From Thermoleophilia bacterium (lineage in GTDB: Bacteria; Actinomycetota; Thermoleophilia; Gaiellales; Gaiellaceae): a stretch of DNA of 23,856 nt. Positions 13,688 through 20,767 of this stretch are shown here, piece after piece; position 1 is the first letter of the stretch; each line of letters opens with the position of its first letter. The position numbers were made by a program, and so were the translations under genes. Below the pieces are notes generated by a model. The model did not search any database. It was not told the origin of the DNA and worked only from the letters and a program-made list of their open reading frames with translations. The stretch is from NCBI GenBank assembly GCA_025933895.1, contig JAICZB010000008.1:1-23856 (forward strand). The letters are read 5' to 3'.

Positions 13688-14371
13688 CCACGGCGGGGCG
13701 GTCGTTCCCGCTTCCGATCGGGCTCGCCCGTCGAGCAGCTCGGGAATCGCCCCGGGCGTCTCGACCATCGTCCCGACGAGGCTGCGCACCATGTGGCGGA
13801 GGTAGCTGCCCGCGGTGATCTCGAAGTCGAGGTGGTCGCCGCGCCGGATCCACTCCGCCCGCTCGACGACGCGGAGGAAGACCTGGTGCTGCGTCTGCGT
13901 CGGCGTGAATGCGCGGAAGTCGTGCTCGCCGGCCAGCGCCGCCGCCGCCGCGGCGAACGCCGCTTCGTCAACCGGTCGCGGGAGCCACCAGCTGCGGTGC
14001 TGCTCGAACGGCGACGGCGTCGAGCGCGTATAGAGCCGGTAGCGATAGCTGCGCGAGCGCGCGGAATGGCGAGCGTGGAACCCCTCCGGAGCCTCTGCGG
14101 CCGAGAGCACGGTGATCTCGTCCGGGAGGCGCGGATTGAGCGCCGCCGCAGCTCGTTCCGGTCCGGGCCCACCTTCGACCTCGACCGACACGACCTGGCC
14201 GAGCGCGTGCACGCCGGTGTCGGTACGTCCGGCGACCGCGAGACTCTCCACCGACTCGAAGGTCTCGATGAGCGCCCGGTGCACCGCGGCCTCCACCGTC
14301 GGCAGCCCGGGCTGTGCCGCCCAGCCGCGGAACGGCGTGCCGTCGTACTCGAGCGTCAGGATGAGGCGCAC
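13658..14371 (-). CDS. truA: tRNA pseudouridine(38-40) synthase TruA
   Basis: A 237-residue enzyme that converts uridines 38-40 of the tRNA anticodon stem-loop to pseudouridine. It shows LTLEYDGTPFRGWAAQPG at the N-terminus, catalytic Asp51 in AGRTDTGVHALGQV, then NPRLPDEI, ARHSARSRSYRYRLY and the C-terminal GSYLRHMVRSLVGTM typical of TruA. The start is a GTG, placed by the family start (RLILTLEYDGT); AGGA lies 9 nt before it inside a small inverted repeat. truA commonly follows rplQ in bacteria; here the VIT-like gene on the other strand intervenes, so truA probably needs its own promoter. Its 3' end shares a 48-bp repeat with the intergenic region. Confidence 0.96.
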   Translation of the reverse strand: MRLILTLEYDGTPFRGWAAQPGLPTVEAAVHRALIETFESVESLAVAGRTDTGVHALGQVVSVEVEGGPGPERAAAALNPRLPDEITVLSAAEAPEGFHARHSARSRSYRYRLYTRSTPSPFEQHRSWWLPRPVDEAAFAAAAAALAGEHDFRAFTPTQTQHQVFLRVVERAEWIRRGDHLDFEITAGSYLRHMVRSLVGTMVETPGAIPELLDGRARSEAGTTAPPWGLYLVAVSY

Positions 14372-14400
14372 GTCAGGGAATCCTGACGCCGCTTGTCAGG
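14372..14400. repeat. GTCAGG/CCTGAC inverted repeat at the truA start
   Basis: GTCAGG (14372-14377) and CCTGAC (14382-14387) form a 6-bp dyad with a 4-nt centre directly against the truA GTG. A third half-site, GTCAGG, follows at 14395-14400. In truA mRNA the hairpin would include the AGGA Shine-Dalgarno. It may be an operator or translational control element. Confidence 0.35.
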
Positions 14401-14432
14401 CGTGCCTCATGCTCTACTTCTTGCACACCGAT

Positions 14433-14441
14433 TGATATACT
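14433..14441 (+). promoter_or_regulatory. Extended -10 promoter of the VIT-like gene
   Basis: TGATATACT combines the extended TG motif with TATACT (5 of 6 consensus) and ends 7 nt before the GTG at 14449. It is the strongest -10 in the window. Transcription should start at the GTG, giving a leaderless mRNA. An extended -10 does not need a good -35, and none is seen. Confidence 0.6.
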
Positions 14442-14448
14442 CTACCTC

Positions 14449-14943
14449 GTGAGCGACGAACACGCCTTCCTCCTGCAAAAGGTGCAGCCGGCGATGGTCG
14501 GCCTCATCGACGGCTCGCTCTCGACCCTGGCGCCGATCTTCGCCGTGGTCCTCGCCTCGCACGACACGCGCTACGCCTTCATCGCCGGTCTCGCGACGTC
14601 GCTCGGCGCCGCAATCAGCATGGGCTTCTCGGAGGGACTCTCCGACACCGGCGAGCTGACCGGCCGCGGCAGCCCCTGGATACGAGGCGTGATCACCGGC
14701 GGCGGAACGTTCCTCGGCGGGATCCTGCACTCCCTGCCCTTCCTGATCCCGAACTATCACGTCGCCCTCTCCTTCGCAGTGGCGGTCGTGGCGTTCGAGC
14801 TGCTCATGCTCGCCTACTTCCGCTGGCGGTTCTTCGAGGACACGTTCATCCGCGCGCTCGGCATCGTCACCTTCGCGGGAATCCTCATCGCCGCGGTCAG
14901 CGCAGGACTGGGGTCCGTCCTCGGCACCCCGGTCGGGCACTAG
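14449..14943 (+). CDS. VIT/CCC1-like integral membrane protein (possible iron/manganese transporter)
   Basis: A 164-residue membrane protein with about five hydrophobic segments: 12-37 (MVGLIDGSLSTLAPIFAVVL), 43-65, 80-101, 103-127 and 132-158. GLIDGSLSTLAPIFA followed by ATSLGAAISMGFSEGLSD resembles the first two helices of the VIT1/CCC1 family, whose members move Fe2+ or Mn2+ across membranes and sometimes pair with a ferritin-like domain. No such domain is present here. Transport is inferred from family likeness. It has an extended -10 promoter 7 nt upstream and no Shine-Dalgarno. It lies opposite the ribosomal operon, ending 3 nt from the rplQ stop, and separates rplQ from truA. Confidence 0.75.
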   Translation: MSDEHAFLLQKVQPAMVGLIDGSLSTLAPIFAVVLASHDTRYAFIAGLATSLGAAISMGFSEGLSDTGELTGRGSPWIRGVITGGGTFLGGILHSLPFLIPNYHVALSFAVAVVAFELLMLAYFRWRFFEDTFIRALGIVTFAGILIAAVSAGLGSVLGTPVGH

Positions 14944-14946
14944 CGT

Positions 14947-15309
14947 CTACGGCTCGTAGTCGACGAGCTCGAGATAGACCATCTCGGCGGCGTCGCCGGC
15001 ACGGTGGCCGAGCTTCACGATCCGCGAGTAGCCGCCCGGCCGGTCCGCCATCCGCGGCCCGACGTCGGCGAAGAGCTTGTGCACCGCCTCCTGCGAGCGG
15101 AGGACGGACAGCGCCTGCCGGCGCGCATGGAGGTCGCCGCGCCGGCCCAGCGTGATCATCTGCTCGGCGAACGGCTTGACCGCCTTCGCCTTCGCCTCGG
15201 TCGTGCGGATCCGGCCGTGCTCGATGAGCGAGCACGTGAGGTTGGAGTACAGCGCCTTGCGGTGCGCCGCGTCGCGGCCGAGCTTCTTCCCTGTGCGAGC
15301 GTGACGCAT
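14947..15309 (-). CDS. rplQ: 50S ribosomal protein L17
   Basis: A 120-residue protein with the L17 signature MRHARTGKKLGRDAAHRKAL, then LIEHGRIRTTEAKAKAVKP and the C-terminal GYSRIVKLGHRAGDAAEMVY. It binds 23S rRNA near the peptide exit tunnel. It is the last gene of the leftward operon, 9 nt after the rpoA stop. No intrinsic terminator follows; the convergent VIT-like gene begins its stop 3 nt away, so operon transcripts may run antisense through that gene. Confidence 0.97.
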   Translation of the reverse strand: MRHARTGKKLGRDAAHRKALYSNLTCSLIEHGRIRTTEAKAKAVKPFAEQMITLGRRGDLHARRQALSVLRSQEAVHKLFADVGPRMADRPGGYSRIVKLGHRAGDAAEMVYLELVDYEP

Positions 15310-15318
15310 CGCCGCTCC

Positions 15319-16308
15319 CTACTCGGCGAAGCCGCCGGAGCCGTTCTCGCCGCGGAGGTGGAGGCCGTGCTGCGCGAGCGTCTCGCGCACCTCCTCGATC
15401 GACTTCTTGCCGAAGTTCGGGATCGCGGCCAGCTCCTGCTCGGTCTTCATCACGAGATCGCCGATCGTCTCGATCCCGACCCGCTTGAGGCAGTTGTACG
15501 AGCGGACGCCGAGCTCGAGCTCCTCGATCGGGAAGTTCTCCATCCCGTGCGCGAGGGCGGCCTCGGGCGTGACGCCGCCGTCGACGGGCGCGGCCTCGCC
15601 GAAGCCCTCGATCCGGTCGAGGTCGGTGAAGATCGCGAGCTGGCGGATCAGGATCTCCGCGGCCTCGCCGAGTGCGTCCTTCGGCTCGACCGAGCCGTCG
15701 GTCGTGATGTCGATCGTGAGCCGGTCGTAGTCCGTCCGCTGCCCGACGCGCGCAGCCTCGACCTGGTACGCCACGCGCCGCACCGGCGAGAAGATCGAGT
15801 CCATGGGGATGACGCCGATCGTGTGCTGTGCGCCACGGTTGAGCTCCGCCGGCGAGTAGCCGCGGCCGCGGCCGATCGTCAGCGTGATCTCGAGCCTGCC
15901 CTTGTCGGACAGGTTCGCGACCTCGAGCTCCGGGTTCAGGATCTCGAGGTCGGCGGGCGCCTCGATGTCGGCGGCCGTGACCGAGCCCGGCCCCTTCTTC
16001 GCAATGTGCACCTCGATCTCGGGCGATTCGCCGTGCAGTCGCGCCACGAGGTTCTTGAGGTTGAGGATGATGTCGGTGACGTCCTCGCGCACGCCCGGCA
16101 GGGTCGTGAACTCGTGGGCGGTGCCCTCGACCTTCACGGACGTGACGGCGGCGCCCTCCAGCGAGGAGAGCAGCACGCGCCGCAGCGAGTTGCCGAACGT
16201 GTGTCCGAAGCCGCGATCGAGCGGCTCGATCGCAAAGACCCCGCGATGGTCGTCCACGTCCTCGTGGACGATCTTCGGGATCTGGAAGTCCATTTCTCTA
16301 GTCGCCAA
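15319..16308 (-). CDS. rpoA: DNA-directed RNA polymerase subunit alpha
   Basis: A 329-residue protein. The N-terminal domain (to about 230) dimerises and nucleates RNA polymerase assembly: LDRGFGHTFGNSLRRVLLSS, PGVREDVTDIILNLK and GYSPAELNR. A linker precedes the C-terminal domain (about 250-315), which contacts UP elements and activators: LELGVRSYNCLKRVGIETIG and IPNFGKKSIEEV. I used the TTG at 16308 (GAGG 8 nt upstream, 18 nt after the rpsD stop). An ATG five codons on (16293) is the alternative and would remove only MATRE. It is part of the alpha operon between rpsD and rplQ. Confidence 0.97.
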   Translation of the reverse strand: MATREMDFQIPKIVHEDVDDHRGVFAIEPLDRGFGHTFGNSLRRVLLSSLEGAAVTSVKVEGTAHEFTTLPGVREDVTDIILNLKNLVARLHGESPEIEVHIAKKGPGSVTAADIEAPADLEILNPELEVANLSDKGRLEITLTIGRGRGYSPAELNRGAQHTIGVIPMDSIFSPVRRVAYQVEAARVGQRTDYDRLTIDITTDGSVEPKDALGEAAEILIRQLAIFTDLDRIEGFGEAAPVDGGVTPEAALAHGMENFPIEELELGVRSYNCLKRVGIETIGDLVMKTEQELAAIPNFGKKSIEEVRETLAQHGLHLRGENGSGGFAE

Positions 16309-16326
16309 AGAAGTTCCCTCTTTCCG

Positions 16327-16947
16327 TTACTTCGAGTAGAGCTCGACGATCAGCTGTTCCTGCACCGGCGTGTCGATCTCGTCGCGCTCGGGCTGTTTCA
16401 GCACCTTGCCCGTCAGCCCGTCGTGGTCGGCCTGGAGCCAGGAAGCGACGGTCGAGACGAGATCGGTGGCGTCGCGGATCACCTGCTGCGCCGAGGAGCC
16501 CGACGCGACGGTGACGACGTCGTTCGGCCGCACCTGGTAGCTCGGGATGTTGACGCGCCGCCCGTTGACCTGGAAGTGGCCATGGCGGACGAGCTGCCTC
16601 GCCTGCGCGCGCGAGACGGCGAAGCCGAGCCGGTAGACGACATTGTCGAGCCGGGTCTCGAGCATCCGCAACAGCTCCTCGCCCGTCACGCCGGAGCGCT
16701 TGGACGCCTTGTCGTAGTAGTTGCGGAACTGCTTCTCGAGCAGGCCGTAGTAGCGGCGTGCCTTCTGCTTCTCGCGCAACTGCAGGAGGTACTCGCTCTG
16801 CTTGATGCGGCCACGGCCGTGCTCGCCCGGCGGATACGAGCGACGCTCGATCGCGCACTTCTCCGTCAGGCAACGCTCGCCCTTGAGGAAGAGCTTCATA
16901 CCCTCCCGGCGGCAGATGCGGCACTTCGGCCCGAGATCGCGAGCCAC
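16327..16947 (-). CDS. rpsD: 30S ribosomal protein S4
   Basis: A 206-residue protein and a primary 16S rRNA binder. It is the zinc-binding type, with Cys9, Cys12, Cys26 and Cys31 (CRICRREGMKLFLKGERC, then TEKC). The S4 RNA-binding domain lies at about 98-160 (LETRLDNVVYRLGFAVSRAQ, then RQLVRHGHFQVNGRRVNIPS). The GTG start overlaps the rpsK stop by one base (TAGTG), so translation is coupled. Upstream open frame is shadow sequence over rpsK. In many bacteria S4 represses the alpha operon; no such pseudoknot was recognised here. Confidence 0.97.
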   Translation of the reverse strand: MARDLGPKCRICRREGMKLFLKGERCLTEKCAIERRSYPPGEHGRGRIKQSEYLLQLREKQKARRYYGLLEKQFRNYYDKASKRSGVTGEELLRMLETRLDNVVYRLGFAVSRAQARQLVRHGHFQVNGRRVNIPSYQVRPNDVVTVASGSSAQQVIRDATDLVSTVASWLQADHDGLTGKVLKQPERDEIDTPVQEQLIVELYSK

Positions 16948-17354
16948 TAGACCCGCCGCCTCTTGCGCGGCCGGACGCCGTTGTGCGCCTGCGGCGTCAC
17001 GTCCTTGACGGACAGGATCTCGAGGCCGGCCGCCTGGAGCGAGCGGATCGCCGTCTCGCGGCCGGAACCCGGCCCCTTGACGAAGACCTCGACCTTCTGC
17101 AGGCCGTGCTCCATCCCCTTGCGGGCCGCAGCGTCGGCGGTCACCTGCGCGGCGAACGGCGTCGACTTGCGGGAGCCCTTGAAGCCGGCGGAGCCGGCGG
17201 ACTCCCACGCGATGACGTTCCCCTCGCGGTCGGTGAGCGCGACGATCGTGTTGTTGAAGCTCGTTTTGATGTGCGCCTGGCCGATGGCGATGTTCTTGCG
17301 GACGCGGCGACGCGTGCGGCCGCGTGTGGCCGCCTGCCTACGAGTTCCCGGCAC
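16947..17354 (-). CDS. rpsK: 30S ribosomal protein S11
   Basis: A 135-residue protein of the small-subunit platform. It has a basic N-terminal extension (RGRTRRRVRKNIAIGQAHIK) and the core TSFNNTIVALTDREGNVIAW, then SAGSAGFKGSRKSTPFAAQ, with the C-terminal KDVTPQAHNGVRPRKRRRV. I took the GTG one base after the rpsM stop; the frame upstream overlaps rpsM and is not S11-like. It shares one base with rpsD. Confidence 0.97.
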   Translation of the reverse strand: MPGTRRQAATRGRTRRRVRKNIAIGQAHIKTSFNNTIVALTDREGNVIAWESAGSAGFKGSRKSTPFAAQVTADAAARKGMEHGLQKVEVFVKGPGSGRETAIRSLQAAGLEILSVKDVTPQAHNGVRPRKRRRV

Positions 17355-17355
17355 G

Positions 17356-17730
17356 CTACTTCGCCTTCTTTCCGCGTCCGACGGTCTTCTTCGGGCCCTT
17401 GCGGCTGCGTGCATTCGTCTTCGTCCGCTGCCCGTTCACCGGGAGGCCGCGGCGGTGACGGATCCCGCGATATGCGCCGATCTCGGAGAGGCGCTTGATC
17501 GCCTGTTGCCGGTCGCGGCGCAGGTCGCCCTCCACCTCGAGGTTCGAGTCGATGAAGTTGCGGAGCTTCGTGACCTCTTCGTCCGTGAGGTCCTTCACCT
17601 TCGTGTCGGGGCTGAGGCCGAGCTCGGACGCGATCTTGCGCGCGGTCGGCTGGCCGATCCCGTAGATGTACGTCAGCCCGATCTCGAGCCGCTTCTGGTT
17701 CGGAAGGTTGACTCCGGCGATGCGTGCCAT
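17356..17730 (-). CDS. rpsM: 30S ribosomal protein S13
   Basis: A 124-residue protein of the small-subunit head that contacts tRNA and the inter-subunit bridge. It carries MARIAGVNLPNQKRLEIGLT, the HhH-like YIYGIGQPTARKI, RGIRHRRGLPVNGQRTKTNA and a lysine/arginine tail. The ATG is 6 nt after the rpmJ stop. Order rpmJ-rpsM-rpsK-rpsD-rpoA-rplQ is the standard alpha operon layout. Confidence 0.98.
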   Translation of the reverse strand: MARIAGVNLPNQKRLEIGLTYIYGIGQPTARKIASELGLSPDTKVKDLTDEEVTKLRNFIDSNLEVEGDLRRDRQQAIKRLSEIGAYRGIRHRRGLPVNGQRTKTNARSRKGPKKTVGRGKKAK

Positions 17731-17736
17731 TGGCGC

Positions 17737-17850
17737 CTATCCCTGCCTTTGCTTGTGCCGCGGGTTGGTGCAGATGACCATGGTCGTGCCGTGCCGCTTG
17801 ATCACGCGGCAGCGCTCGCACATGGGCTTGACGGAGGGACGGACTTTCAT
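17737..17850 (-). CDS. rpmJ: 50S ribosomal protein L36
   Basis: A 37-residue protein, MKVRPSVKPMCERCRVIKRH continuing to TNPRHKQRQG. The zinc-ribbon ligands Cys11, Cys14, Cys27 and His32 are all present, so this is the zinc-containing (C+) form rather than the zinc-free paralogue. Its ATG is 4 nt after the infA stop. Confidence 0.97.
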   Translation of the reverse strand: MKVRPSVKPMCERCRVIKRHGTTMVICTNPRHKQRQG

Positions 17851-17854
17851 CGGT

Positions 17855-18079
17855 TCAGCGGTGCCTGTAGGTGATCCGACCGCGGTTGAGGTCGTAGGGG
17901 CTGAGCTCGACCTTGACCTTGTCGCCCGGGAGGATCCGGATGTAGTGCTTCCGCATCTTGCCGGAGATGGTCGCGAGCACGGTGTGGCCGCCTCCGTCGA
18001 GCTGCACCCGGAACATCGTGCTCGGGAGCGCTTCGACGACCTCGCCCTCAACCTCGATCTTCTCTTCCTTGGTAGGCAA
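17855..18079 (-). CDS. infA: Translation initiation factor IF-1
   Basis: A 74-residue S1-like OB-fold protein: KIEVEGEVVEALPSTMFRVQ, ISGKMRKHYIRILPGDKVKV, then SPYDLNRGRITYRHR. It occupies the ribosomal A site during initiation. The start is a TTG preceded by GAAGGGAAT, a modest Shine-Dalgarno. A 67-nt gap with a strong hairpin separates it from map, so it may have its own promoter, though none is convincing. Confidence 0.97.
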   Translation of the reverse strand: MPTKEEKIEVEGEVVEALPSTMFRVQLDGGGHTVLATISGKMRKHYIRILPGDKVKVELSPYDLNRGRITYRHR

Positions 18080-18115
18080 ATTCCCTTCAGTGAATAGGAG
18101 TCTCAGACGCGCACA

Positions 18116-18138
18116 CGCGCACGGCAGAGCCGTGCGCG
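18116..18138 (-). terminator. Strong hairpin between map and infA (no U-run)
   Basis: CGCGCACGGC (18116-18125) and GCCGTGCGCG (18129-18138) form a perfect 10-bp stem with an AGA loop, starting 8 nt after the map stop in the direction of transcription. No T-run follows on the minus strand, so it is not a classic intrinsic terminator. It could attenuate readthrough, stabilise the upstream mRNA end, or mark a processing site. Confidence 0.5.
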
Positions 18139-18146
18139 GAAGAGGG

Positions 18147-18911
18147 TCATCGTAGCAAAGCGGCTCCGGCAGCCGTGAGCACGCGCGGGCCCTCCGCGGT
18201 GACGGCGACGGTGTGCTCGAAGTGGGCGGCGAGGGACTCGTCGACGGAGGAGATCGACCACTCGTCGGCGTGCACGTAGACGTCCGGCTCGCCGGCGGTG
18301 ATCATCGGCTCGATCGCGAGCGTCATCCCCTCCTGGAGCAGCGGCCCGCGACCGGGCGCCCCGTAGTTCGGGATCTGCGGGTCCTCGTGGTACGAGCGGC
18401 CGACTCCGTGCCCGACGAGGCTGCGCACGACCGAAAAGCCGGCCGCTTCGACGACGATCTGGACGGCGTGCGAGATGTCGGAGAGACGGTTGCCGACGCG
18501 AGCCTGCTCGATTCCGGCGGATAGCGCCTCCCGGCAGACCTCGAGCAGCCGCTGCGCCTCGGGCGAGATCTCGCCGACCGGCAGAGTCACGGCGCTGTCG
18601 GCGACGAGCCCGTCGAGCGTGACCCCGAGATCGAGCGAGATGAGGTCGCCTTCGCGCGCGCGATAGCCGTCGGGGATCCCGTGCACGACCATCGAGTTCG
18701 GCGAGATGCAGAGGGCGGCCGGAAAGCCCTTGTAGCCCTTCGAGGTCGGGTGGCCGCCGTTCGACTCGATGTGCTCGTCGGCGATGCGGTCGAGCTCGCT
18801 CATCTCGACACCGGGCTCGAGGTGCTCGCCGACGAGTGCGAGCGTCTCGGCGAGGAGCGCGCCCGCACGCGCCATCCCCTCGATCTCGGCCTCGGACTTC
18901 CGGATGATCAG
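18147..18911 (-). CDS. map: Methionine aminopeptidase, type I
   Basis: A 254-residue enzyme that removes the initiator Met from nascent proteins. All five metal ligands are seen: Asp94, Asp105, His168, Glu201 and Glu232, with His78 in VVHGIP. Their spacing equals that of the E. coli enzyme (97, 108, 171, 204, 235) shifted by three. The family N-terminus (IIRKSEAEIEGMARAGALLA) is present, but the only near-standard start before it is CTG 18911, which overlaps the adk stop (CTGA). The first ATG (18875) would remove 12 conserved residues. Translation probably starts at CTG (or an adjacent ATC) through coupling with adk. Product certain, start uncertain. Confidence 0.93.
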   Translation of the reverse strand: MIIRKSEAEIEGMARAGALLAETLALVGEHLEPGVEMSELDRIADEHIESNGGHPTSKGYKGFPAALCISPNSMVVHGIPDGYRAREGDLISLDLGVTLDGLVADSAVTLPVGEISPEAQRLLEVCREALSAGIEQARVGNRLSDISHAVQIVVEAAGFSVVRSLVGHGVGRSYHEDPQIPNYGAPGRGPLLQEGMTLAIEPMITAGEPDVYVHADEWSISSVDESLAAHFEHTVAVTAEGPRVLTAAGAALLR

Positions 18912-19507
18912 CGGACCGGCGCCTTTCCGTGCCGCACGGCTTCGGCGAGCGCGTCCTCGATCTCCCGGAACACCTCGTCGACCTTGCGATCGGCGTGCAC
19001 ACCGACGACGTTGCCGCGGGTCGAGCGGTAGTACTCGACGAGCGGCGCGGTCTCGCGGTCGTAGAGCTCGAGCCGGCGCTGGATCGCCTCCGGTGTGTCG
19101 TCGGAGCGGCCTTCTTCCGCCGCACGGGCGAGCAGCCGCTGCAGCACGATGTCGCGGTTCGGCACCTGGAAGTCGAAGACGACATCGAGATCCCGGCCGA
19201 GCTCGCGGAGGAGGTCGTCGAGCGCCTCGGCCTGTCGCATCGTGCGCGGGAAGCCGTCCAGGACGAACCCGCCGACCGTGTCGCCGCGCGAGAGGCGCTC
19301 GCGGATCAGGTCGATCATCAGCTCGTCGTTTACGAGGTCCCCTCGGTCGAGGACCGCCCTGAGCTCGAGAGCGACGGGCGTGTCGAGCTCGCGCATCTCG
19401 CGGAGCATGTCCCCCGTCGCGATGTGCGGGATCCCGTACGTGGCCTTGATCCGCTCGGCCTGTGTGCCCTTGCCGGAGCCCTGCGGCCCCAGCACGACGA
19501 TGTTCAT
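18908..19507 (-). CDS. adk: Adenylate kinase
   Basis: A 199-residue enzyme, ATP + AMP to 2 ADP. The P-loop GPQGSGKGTQ is at 7-16, the AMP-binding ATGDMLRE near 30-37 and DGFPRTMRQ near 84-92, and the LID-proximal RSDDTPEAIQRRL lies further on. The LID is the short form without the four-Cys zinc site. The ATG directly follows the secY TAG with no gap, and the stop overlaps the map start. Order secY-adk-map-infA is typical of the spc operon. Confidence 0.97.
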   Translation of the reverse strand: MNIVVLGPQGSGKGTQAERIKATYGIPHIATGDMLREMRELDTPVALELRAVLDRGDLVNDELMIDLIRERLSRGDTVGGFVLDGFPRTMRQAEALDDLLRELGRDLDVVFDFQVPNRDIVLQRLLARAAEEGRSDDTPEAIQRRLELYDRETAPLVEYYRSTRGNVVGVHADRKVDEVFREIEDALAEAVRHGKAPVR

Positions 19508-20767
19508 CTAGCGCAAAAAGCCTTCGTAGTGGCGCATCACCATCTGCGACTCCATCTGCCGCATCGTCTGGAGCGCGACGCCGACGACGATGAGTACCGA
19601 GGTGCCGCCGAGAGCCCGATAGGTCGCCTGCGAGAAGTGGAACTGCGCGATCAGAATCGACGGCATCACCGCGACGGCTGCGAGGAACAGCGAGCCCGGG
19701 AACGTGAGCCGGTTCAGCACGCGGTCGAAGTAGGCCGCGGTCGGCGGCCCCGGGCGGATGCCGGGGATGTAGCCGTTGTACTTGCGCAGATTGTCCGCCT
19801 GCTCGACCGGGTTGAAGACGACCGACGTATAGAAGTAGGTCATCATCATGATCAGGATCCCCTCGGCGAGCAGGTACTTCCAGCCGGTGGGGCTGAAGTT
19901 GACCGTCAGCCAGTTGTTCCAGGCCGGCTTGAAGCTGCCGATCGTCTGCGGCAGGGCGAGAATCGCCGCGGCGAAGATGATCGGGATGACTCCGGCCATG
20001 ACGACGCTGAGCGGCATGTACGTCGCACCGCCGGTCGTCTGCCGGTTGCCGAGCTGGCGCCGGGCGTACTGGATCGGGATCCGGCGCTGCCCCTCCATGA
20101 CGAACACGACCGCGACGACGATCCCGAGCGCGATGATCGGGAAGAACAGCCGCCCCGTGGTGCTGCCGTTGATCCAGCCGCTGATCCCGGACGGTGCGTA
20201 CGCGAGGATCGAGGCGAAGATCAGGAGCGAGATCCCGTTGCCGACGCCGCGCTTCGTGATCTGCTCGCCCATCCACATCAGCAGCGCCGTGCCGCCCGTG
20301 AGCGTGAGGATGATGATGAGCAACCTGCCGGAGTTCGTGTTCGGCAGCGCATTCTGCGTCTTGAAGAGGAAGGCGTAGCCGGTGGCCTGCGCGGCGGCGA
20401 GCGCGATGGTGAGGTACCGGGTGTACTGCGTGATCTTCGCGTAACCCGCCTCGCCCTCTTTCTGCAGCCGCTCGATGGACGGGACGACGACCGCGAGAAC
20501 CTGGAAGATGATCGACGCGGTCACGTACGGCATGATCCCGAGCGCGAACAGCGAGAAGCGCGAGAGCGCCGAGCCGGAGAAGAGGTTGAGGAGGCCGAGC
20601 ACGCCGTTCCCGCCTCCACCGCCGAAGAACGCCTGCAGCGACTTCTCGTCGACTCCAGGCGCCGGCACCCACGAGCCGAGCCGGTAGACGGCGAGCACGC
20701 CGGCCGTGAACAGGACGCGCCGGCGTAGCTCGGGGACGCGCCAGGCGTTGGTGAGCCAGGTCAGCAT
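19508..20767 (-). CDS. secY: Preprotein translocase subunit SecY
   Basis: A 419-residue channel protein of the Sec translocon with about ten transmembrane helices. Signature segments are FSLFALGIMPYVTASIIFQV (helix 2 region), ITKRGVGNGISLLIF, RRIPIQYARRQLG (cytosolic loop C4) and MRHYEGFLR at the C-terminus. It has a glycine-rich loop, AFFGGGGGNGVLGLL, before helix 2. The ATG immediately follows the rplO TAG. Membrane insertion and secretion of the exported wall proteins in this window would use this channel. Confidence 0.98.
   Translation of the reverse strand: MLTWLTNAWRVPELRRRVLFTAGVLAVYRLGSWVPAPGVDEKSLQAFFGGGGGNGVLGLLNLFSGSALSRFSLFALGIMPYVTASIIFQVLAVVVPSIERLQKEGEAGYAKITQYTRYLTIALAAAQATGYAFLFKTQNALPNTNSGRLLIIILTLTGGTALLMWMGEQITKRGVGNGISLLIFASILAYAPSGISGWINGSTTGRLFFPIIALGIVVAVVFVMEGQRRIPIQYARRQLGNRQTTGGATYMPLSVVMAGVIPIIFAAAILALPQTIGSFKPAWNNWLTVNFSPTGWKYLLAEGILIMMMTYFYTSVVFNPVEQADNLRKYNGYIPGIRPGPPTAAYFDRVLNRLTFPGSLFLAAVAVMPSILIAQFHFSQATYRALGGTSVLIVVGVALQTMRQMESQMVMRHYEGFLR

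Noticed and set aside
13566..13853. Minus-strand 95-codon frame over the truA end ending in CTSGPCLSK
   Set aside because: A shadow of truA and the 48-bp repeat; the similar ending in two frames is explained by the duplication.
15004..16950. 648-codon plus-strand open frame across rplQ, rpoA and rpsD
   Set aside because: It is antisense to three certain ribosomal/RNA-polymerase genes and has low-complexity Arg/Leu/Val composition typical of high-GC shadow frames.
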